From Clostridia bacterium (GTDB lineage: Bacteria; Bacillota; Clostridia; Christensenellales; Pumilibacteraceae), in contig JAAVYI010000040.1 of the NCBI GenBank assembly GCA_022791055.1, forward strand, positions 1 through 57,473: a DNA stretch of 57,473 nt, read 5' to 3'. The notes beneath the pieces were generated by a model. That model was not told where the DNA came from. It did not search any database and was given only the letters and a program-made list of their open reading frames with translations. The position numbers were made by a program, and so were the translations under genes. Positions 52,217 through 57,473 of the stretch are shown here, piece by piece; within the stretch, counting starts at the first letter, position 1; every line of letters begins with the position of its first letter.

Positions 52217-53170
52217 ATGGTTACGGTTGGAGTCGATTTGGGCGGAACCAACATTAAGGCGGGGCTTGTAGACGACAGCGGCAAGATCTTGGCGAAGTCG
52301 TCTGTGCCGACCCGCAGCGTCATGGGCGCGGAAACGGTCGTCGCCGACATGGGCGATCAGGTGTTGGCGCTACTGCGTAAACAGGGCGTTGCGCCGGACG
52401 AGGTGCGCGGCGTCGGCGTCGGCAGCCCGGGCGCGATCGATTCGGCGAACGGCGTCGTCAACTACTCCAACAACTTGAAGTGGAAGGACGTGCCGCTGGC
52501 CGCGCTGTTAAAGAAAAAGATCGACAAGCCGATCAAGGTTTCCAACGACGCCAACGTCGCCGCTTTGGGCGAGACGATGTTCGGCGTGGCGAAGGGCTAT
52601 TCGGACACCATACTGGTGACGCTCGGCACCGGCGTGGGCGGCGGCGTCGTCATCGGCGGCAAGCTGTTCGAGGGCAACCAGTCGAAGGGCGCGGAGTTGG
52701 GGCATATGGTCGTTGTCGCAAACGGCGAGCCTTGCACCTGCGGCCGCAAAGGCTGCCTCGAGGCCTATGCGTCGGCGACTGCGTTGATCCGCGAAACCAA
52801 AAACGCCATGCAACGCGACACGGCGAGCGCAATGTGGCGGTTTGCCGGATCGATCGACAAGGTCGACGGTCGGACGGCGTTCGAGTGCGCCAAACAGGGT
52901 GACGCGGCGGCGACCGAGGTCGTCAATCAATACATATTCTATTTGAGCGAAGGTCTGTTGAATTTCTGTAACATCTTCCGCCCGCAGGCGATCATTTTGG
53001 GCGGCGGCGTGTGCGCGCAGGGCGACTATCTGTTGAACCGCGTGCGCGAGCTGTTGGAGGACCGAAACTACGGATTCGAGGGTACGCCCAAAGTCGATCT
53101 GTTGATCGCCTCGCTCGGCAACGACGCCGGACTTGTCGGCGCAGCGTCGCTCATTCTCGCCGGGCTATAG
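52217..53170 (+). CDS. glk: ROK-family glucokinase
   Basis: The enzyme phosphorylates glucose (or a related hexose) with ATP. The 317-residue product has the phosphate-binding opening VGVDLGGTNIKAGLVD, the sugar-binding GTGVGGGVVIGGKL and GAELGHMVV with the metal-site histidine, and the ROK zinc motif CTCGRKGCLEAYAS. There is no N-terminal helix-turn-helix, so it is a kinase and not a NagC/XylR repressor. GGAGGG precedes the ATG. It may be transcribed with the upstream membrane-protein gene (48-base gap). It would feed sugars released by the glycan loci into glycolysis. Confidence 0.94.
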   Translation: MVTVGVDLGGTNIKAGLVDDSGKILAKSSVPTRSVMGAETVVADMGDQVLALLRKQGVAPDEVRGVGVGSPGAIDSANGVVNYSNNLKWKDVPLAALLKKKIDKPIKVSNDANVAALGETMFGVAKGYSDTILVTLGTGVGGGVVIGGKLFEGNQSKGAELGHMVVVANGEPCTCGRKGCLEAYASATALIRETKNAMQRDTASAMWRFAGSIDKVDGRTAFECAKQGDAAATEVVNQYIFYLSEGLLNFCNIFRPQAIILGGGVCAQGDYLLNRVRELLEDRNYGFEGTPKVDLLIASLGNDAGLVGAASLILAGL

Positions 53171-53252
53171 GCCGAAGCTGCCGAAAATTGCGGCGGACTT
53201 ATATTCTTACCAAAAAGGACATACACTGTAAATATATCAATCGGAGGGAATT

Positions 53253-53792
53253 ATGAAAAGTTTGAAAGGAACCAAGACCGAGGCTAATTTGATGGCGGCG
53301 TTTTCGGGTGAAAGCATGGCGCGCAACAAGTATGATTACTATGCGTCCAAGGCCAAGAAAGACGGCTATCAGCAAATCGGCAACCTGTTCGAAGAGACGG
53401 CCAACAACGAGAAAGAACATGCCAAGCTGTGGTTTAAGCTGTTGCATGACGGCATTCCCGATACGGCGTCCAACCTAAAAGATGCGGCGTCCGGCGAGAA
53501 CTTCGAGTGGACGCAGATGTATGCGCAGTTTGCCGACGAGGCCGAAAAAGAGGGCTTTACCGATATTGCCCGCATGTTCCGCGGCGTGGCGGCGATCGAA
53601 AAAACGCACGAGGAACGCTATTTGAAACTGTTGAGCAACATCGAGGCGAACGAGGCGTTCAAGAAAAAGCAGCCGGTCATGTGGGTTTGCCTCAACTGCG
53701 GCCACATGCAGGAAGGGACGGAAGCGCCCGAACTGTGTCCGGTCTGCGCGCACCCCAAAGCCTATTTCCAGGTACTCGAGAGAAATTATTAA
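53253..53792 (+). CDS. rbr: Rubrerythrin
   Basis: Rubrerythrin reduces hydrogen peroxide in anaerobes. The 179-residue product has an N-terminal four-helix diiron domain with the carboxylate motifs [11 protein letters not shown] and [12 protein letters not shown], and EKTHEERY in the last helix. The C-terminal rubredoxin-like domain holds Cys146, Cys149, Cys162 and Cys165 (VCLNCG and [11 protein letters not shown]), which bind one iron. Length and order are standard. CGGAGGG precedes the ATG and a strong terminator follows. It is probably monocistronic. Confidence 0.97.
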   Translation: MKSLKGTKTEANLMAAFSGESMARNKYDYYASKAKKDGYQQIGNLFEETANNEKEHAKLWFKLLHDGIPDTASNLKDAASGENFEWTQMYAQFADEAEKEGFTDIARMFRGVAAIEKTHEERYLKLLSNIEANEAFKKKQPVMWVCLNCGHMQEGTEAPELCPVCAHPKAYFQVLERNY

Positions 53793-53813
53793 AAAGGCAA
53801 GTTCTTAAGCACA

Positions 53814-53855
53814 CCGTACCCTTCCCGCCATGTCGCGGGGGGGGGTACGTTTTTT
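53814..53855 (+). terminator. Intrinsic terminator of rubrerythrin, with a run of nine G
   Basis: CGTACCCTTCCCGC pairs with GCGGGGGGGGGTACG (some G-T pairs), followed by TTTTTT. The G run at 53837-53845 lies in the right arm. Confidence 0.88.
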
Positions 53856-53909
53856 ATTCGGACGGCCTTCGGCGTGCCTAAAATTTTACTGTATTAGGGA
53901 GGACAAGTT

Positions 53910-56900
53910 ATGATCGAACTAAGGAATGTTTCTAAAACGTATGCCGGCAAAAAAGGAAGTCCGCCGGTACGCGCGCTCGACAATGTGTCGTTGCAGTTCG
54001 CCGATACCGGCATGGTGTTCATACTCGGCAAATCGGGTAGCGGAAAATCGACGTTTTTGAATGTCGTCGGCGGCCTCGACCGCTACGACAGCGGCGAATT
54101 GATCGTCAAAGGCAAATCGAGCAAAGATTTTACGCAAAGCGATTTCGATTCCTACCGCAACACGTTTATCGGCTTTATCTTTCAGGAATACAACGTGCTC
54201 GACGAGTTCACCGTCGGCGCCAATATTGCGCTCGCCATGGAGTTGCAGGGCAAAAAGGCGACCAAAGAGGCGTTAAACGGCATTCTCGAACAGGTCGACT
54301 TAATTAACTACGCGAACCGCAAGCCCAACACGCTTTCGGGCGGACAAAAGCAAAGGGTGGCGATCGCCCGTGCGCTGATCAAAAACCCCGAGATCATCAT
54401 GGCCGATGAGCCGACGGGCGCGCTCGACTCCAACACCGGCAAACAGGTGCTGGAGACGCTCAAAAAGCTGTCGCAAACCAAACTGGTCATCGTCGTTTCG
54501 CACGACCGCGAGTTTGCCGAACAGTACGGCGACCGCGTCATCGAGTTTTCCGACGGCCGCATTATTTCGGATATTACCAAGTACCGTTCGGCGCCGCAAG
54601 CGGCGGGCGAGGGGCTACATATCATCGACGACAGGATCATTCACGTCAAGAAAGGATATACCCTGACGAATAAGGATTTGGCGCTTATCAACAAGTATTT
54701 GGCCGAAACGCAGTCGGACGCGATCATCAGCACCGACTCGAAATCCAACGCAGATTTCTGTCGCGTGGCGCGTATCGACGATGCCGGGCAAAAGGAATCG
54801 TTCGAGGACACCTCGCCCGACAACTTGCATGTCACGCCGCACGACGCCAAAGATTTCAAATTGATCCGCGGTCGTTTGCCGTTTAAAAACTCGTTTAAGA
54901 TCGGCGCGAGCAGTTTAAAAGCCAAGCCTGTTCGACTGGTGTTTACCATACTGCTGTGCTTTATCGCGTTCGCCATGTTCGGACTGGCCGACACGATGGG
55001 CGCATACGACAAGATGAAGAACGCGCGCTATTCGATCGTCGACACCGAAATCCCGGTCGCGGCGTTCGGTAAAAGCGTGAAAGTGAGCGAGGAAGACGAC
55101 TGGTACGACAGCGCGTTGCTCGGTGACGGCGATCTGACGGCGCTGTCGGACAAGACGGGGAAAACCTATTTTCCCGTATACAACGGGCAGTCGTATGCCG
55201 GCACTACGGTTAGCTTTGCGGCCAATATTATCAATCGGTCGGCGCTGTACGGGCAGAACGATTCGCGCTATTATGCGGGCAGTCTTTCCGGTATTTCGCC
55301 GATTGACGAAGAGGCCGCGCGCAGCATGGGCGGCGAACTTTTGATCGGGCGTTTCCCGACGGAAAAGGACGAGATCGCCGTATCGAAGTATGTTTACGAG
55401 CATTTTGCGCTCGGCGGCTTTCAGGGCATAGACACGCAAACGCACGCGGAAGTCAAGATCGATGCGGCCGACATGACGCCCGAAGCGCTGTTGGAAAAAC
55501 AGATCGTTTTACCGTTGAATCGGGAAGACCGTTTTACCGTTGTCGGAATCGTCGATACGCACATGCCCGAACGCTATAACGAGTTGAAACCGTCGCAAAC
55601 GCCGACAAACGGCGAGAATATGGCGCAAATGGTGACGTCCAGGATGTTCGACGCCGATTTCATGGGCGGCTTGCACGGCATCGGTTTTGTCAGCCGCGAC
55701 GGATTTGCCGCGATACTCGGCGATGCGCAGCAATTCGGCGCGGACACGGCTCCGTTCGGCTGCTATCTGTATATGCGCATGGGCGAGTACGGCGTGAGCA
55801 TTGACCGCATTGCGACGTTGCCGCAAGCGGACGAGGCGGCGCTGACGCTGCTGCGTGCGCAAGACACGACCGGAGAAGATAAATTTTTCGCGTCGTATGC
55901 AATGTTTGCACAACTGACAAACAGCGATGCGTGGCGCGACGCGAGAATCGACTTGCAAGCAGAGGATATGAATTTCCTGTATATGGACGAGTATAATCCG
56001 TACCGCGAATCGACGATTTCGGTTTGGCAGTTGGTGTCGGCCGAGCTTTGGGGCGGTCGCGCGGCTTGGGACTATGCGCTTGATCCGACGACGGAATATG
56101 ATCGGGAGAAACTGCTCGACGCCTACAAGGTATACTACGAAATTACGGAAGAGGACGATTGGCATATTCCGCAGGACGAGGCCGAACTGGACACGGCATT
56201 GCGAAACATGTACGCTACGCTGTTGCAAAATGTGCAAGTGTCGAGTGCATACGGACAGTCGCAGCGGAAAATTCCCGGCGCGCTGCTCGACAACCCTTAC
56301 GGCGACAAATGCGGTTTCGATCTGTATATCGACATGCAAACCAAAATGTTCAACCGCTATTTCGGCAGTCTGCCGCAAGCGTCGTTTGATTGGGAGCTGC
56401 AAAAGAGATACGGCGGCGACGGCGCACAGATGCGACGCATGGAAATGGCCGGCGTTGTGATGCCGTCTAAAGCGATGCTCAAAAAGGCGGCCGATGCGGC
56501 GCTTGAAAGCGAAAACCGTACCGATTTATTTGCGTTGCTGGATGAAGGCGCGTATCGGTTGGGCGCATGTTGCGTTGTCGGGCAGAGTTTTTACGACTCG
56601 ATCGTCACCGGCGAAGTGGGCAAGTACGCACGGGCGATGACCGCGATGCCGCTCGACGATCCGGAGACGCTCGACCGAATTTTGAACGTGCATTATACGA
56701 GCGGCGGCGACGTCGAGTATACTTTGAGCAATTCGGTCAACGCGACGCTTTCGATGGCGGAAAGTATCATCGAGACGCTGGCGACCGTGTTCTTGTGGGT
56801 GGGCGTCGGCTTTGCCGTGTTCGCGGCGCTGATGATGTTCAACTTTATCGCCACCAGTATTTCGTACAAAAAGCGCGAGATCGGGATCCTGCGCGCGGTC

Positions 56901-57182
56901 GGCGCCAAGTCGAGCGACGTGTTCGGCATCTTCTTCAACGAAAGTTTGTTGATCACCGTCATCAACTTTATTTTGGCCGCCGTTACGACCGCCGTCGCGG
57001 TGTTCTTTATCAACGCGCTGCTGCGCACCGAAGTCGGTTTGGTAGTCACGCTCTTGCACTTCGGCATTCGACAGCTTGCCTTGATGTTGGGCGTAAGCGT
57101 TTTGGTCGCGTTCATCGCCTCGTTCCTGCCCGTGTATCGCATTGCCAAAAAGCGCCCGATCGACGCGATCCGCGGGGAATAA
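53910..57182 (+). CDS. ABC transporter: ATPase fused to an FtsX-type permease with a very large outer domain
   Basis: A 1090-residue fusion. Residues 1-225 are a LolD/MacB-type ATPase: Walker A GKSGSGKST with Lys46, signature LSGGQKQR at 142, Walker B IIMADEPTGALD with Asp166-Glu167, and the switch histidine in VVSHDRE. One membrane segment follows at about 342-365. An extracytoplasmic domain of about 590 residues comes next, then three membrane segments in an FtsX domain (about 955-1085, with SYKKREIGILRAVGAKSSDVF, quoted as KREIGILRAVGAKSSDVF). MacB, with the same plan, has an outer domain of only about 230 residues. Such exporters move peptides or lipoproteins, or transmit force across the membrane. 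GGGAGGA precedes the ATG. It stands alone between a terminator and repeat R5, with no two-component system or accessory gene in view. Confidence 0.9.
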   Translation: MIELRNVSKTYAGKKGSPPVRALDNVSLQFADTGMVFILGKSGSGKSTFLNVVGGLDRYDSGELIVKGKSSKDFTQSDFDSYRNTFIGFIFQEYNVLDEFTVGANIALAMELQGKKATKEALNGILEQVDLINYANRKPNTLSGGQKQRVAIARALIKNPEIIMADEPTGALDSNTGKQVLETLKKLSQTKLVIVVSHDREFAEQYGDRVIEFSDGRIISDITKYRSAPQAAGEGLHIIDDRIIHVKKGYTLTNKDLALINKYLAETQSDAIISTDSKSNADFCRVARIDDAGQKESFEDTSPDNLHVTPHDAKDFKLIRGRLPFKNSFKIGASSLKAKPVRLVFTILLCFIAFAMFGLADTMGAYDKMKNARYSIVDTEIPVAAFGKSVKVSEEDDWYDSALLGDGDLTALSDKTGKTYFPVYNGQSYAGTTVSFAANIINRSALYGQNDSRYYAGSLSGISPIDEEAARSMGGELLIGRFPTEKDEIAVSKYVYEHFALGGFQGIDTQTHAEVKIDAADMTPEALLEKQIVLPLNREDRFTVVGIVDTHMPERYNELKPSQTPTNGENMAQMVTSRMFDADFMGGLHGIGFVSRDGFAAILGDAQQFGADTAPFGCYLYMRMGEYGVSIDRIATLPQADEAALTLLRAQDTTGEDKFFASYAMFAQLTNSDAWRDARIDLQAEDMNFLYMDEYNPYRESTISVWQLVSAELWGGRAAWDYALDPTTEYDREKLLDAYKVYYEITEEDDWHIPQDEAELDTALRNMYATLLQNVQVSSAYGQSQRKIPGALLDNPYGDKCGFDLYIDMQTKMFNRYFGSLPQASFDWELQKRYGGDGAQMRRMEMAGVVMPSKAMLKKAADAALESENRTDLFALLDEGAYRLGACCVVGQSFYDSIVTGEVGKYARAMTAMPLDDPETLDRILNVHYTSGGDVEYTLSNSVNATLSMAESIIETLATVFLWVGVGFAVFAALMMFNFIATSISYKKREIGILRAVGAKSSDVFGIFFNESLLITVINFILAAVTTAVAVFFINALLRTEVGLVVTLLHFGIRQLALMLGVSVLVAFIASFLPVYRIAKKRPIDAIRGE

Positions 57183-57185
57183 AGA

Positions 57186-57473
57186 GTTAATTTTCTTTTG
57201 TAAAAGATTGCAAAACGGTTTTTCTTTGGCTTGCGTTCTAAAGGAGACGGAAGTCTTTTCCGAAAAGACCGAAAAATAATCCTCACCTTTTGCCGCCAAA
57301 AGGTGAGACCAAAACCGTAAAAGAGGAGGGACACTTCAGACTGTGTCCCTCCTCTTTTAAATCACCACCCCGCAACTGCCAAAGACTAGTCTTTGGAATC
57401 CTCTTTATAGGTCAAAAGCATTATAACCGCTACTTTGTCACCCCGAGCGTAGTGAGGGGTCTAGCGTAGCGAA
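57186..57473. repeat. Composite palindromic intergenic repeat, copy R5, cut by the window end
   Basis: Order on the plus strand: CTTTTGTAAAAG (about 57196), module D as CTCACCTTTTGCCGCC then AAAAGGTGAG (57282-57307), C (57319-57358), B (57379-57396, CCAAAGACTAGTCTTTGG) and A (from about 57436). The window stops inside module A. The end matches the reverse complement of the start of the window. No gene is supported here. Confidence 0.9.
57319..57358. terminator. Hairpin C of R5, downstream of the ABC-FtsX gene
   Basis: AAAAGAGGAGGGACAC, loop TTCAGACT, GTGTCCCTCCTCTTTT: identical stem to R1 in the opposite orientation. It would terminate the ABC-FtsX transcript. Confidence 0.7.

Noticed and set aside
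52217..53170. ROK-family repressor
   Set aside because: There is no N-terminal helix-turn-helix; the chain starts directly with the kinase phosphate loop.
53910..57182. Bacitracin-resistance type BceAB exporter
   Set aside because: BceA and BceB are separate proteins with a two-component system; here ATPase and permease are fused and no sensor kinase is near.

Overview
The window reads as an ordinary chromosomal segment of an anaerobic, spore-forming Clostridia-type Firmicute. The evidence is a SpoIIE phosphatase, a SpoVB-type flippase, rubrerythrin, a two-cluster ferredoxin, the tmk-darA-holB-ricT block known from Bacillus, and greA next to lysS. Coding DNA has a strongly GC-rich third codon position, which produces very long antisense open frames. 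A placement near gut Christensenellales-like lineages is only an inference. No tRNA, rRNA, CRISPR array, transposase or phage gene was seen.

Layout. 1-318: a palindrome-rich intergenic repeat, then uppP on the minus strand (319-1068). 1181-15055: glycan locus 1, made of a nucleoside hydrolase-like gene, an AraC regulator, a GH4 alpha-galactosidase, a sugar ABC importer without ATPase, a 1004-residue surface protein, a 1127-residue lipoprotein with a glycosidase-like barrel, and a second nucleoside hydrolase-like gene. 15084-22103: a small conserved minus-strand gene, a large repeat, aconitase, an Lrp regulator with an aminotransferase, greA-lysS and a long hairpin. 22231-26731: a translationally coupled housekeeping run (unknown membrane protein, decarboxylase-like PLP enzyme, tmk, darA, holB, ricT). 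27128-42191: a ferredoxin, a divergent AraC regulator and glycan locus 2 (GH2, SGNH esterase, ABC importer without ATPase, Ig-domain surface protein, DUF4838-type lipoprotein, Big_2-type lipoprotein). 42244-57182: flippase, serS with a small membrane protein and a degenerate GH3, a repeat, spoIIE, an acidic-repeat membrane protein, a ROK glucokinase, rubrerythrin and a large ABC-FtsX fusion. The window ends inside another repeat copy.

How it works together. The two glycan loci share one plan: a dedicated AraC regulator, intracellular glycosidases, a lipoprotein binding protein with two permeases, and large surface proteins plus enzyme-like lipoproteins encoded in the same transcript. The ATPase must come from elsewhere, as with the shared MsmX-type ATPases of Firmicutes. 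Surface capture, trimming, import and intracellular cleavage would then be co-expressed.

The least explained structure is a family of composite intergenic repeats present five times (1-310, 15372-16100, 26735-27000, 47800-48450, 57186-57473). Each is built from the same small palindromes in a fixed order. One hairpin module keeps its loop while its stem changes on both sides. Both window ends lie in this family, which suggests the sequence is a contig broken at repeats. Two genes (minus strand from 15344, plus strand from 50858) have near-consensus promoters placed so that transcripts would begin at or next to the ATG, i.e. leaderless mRNAs. Three runs of nine G occur, two of them inside surface-protein genes.
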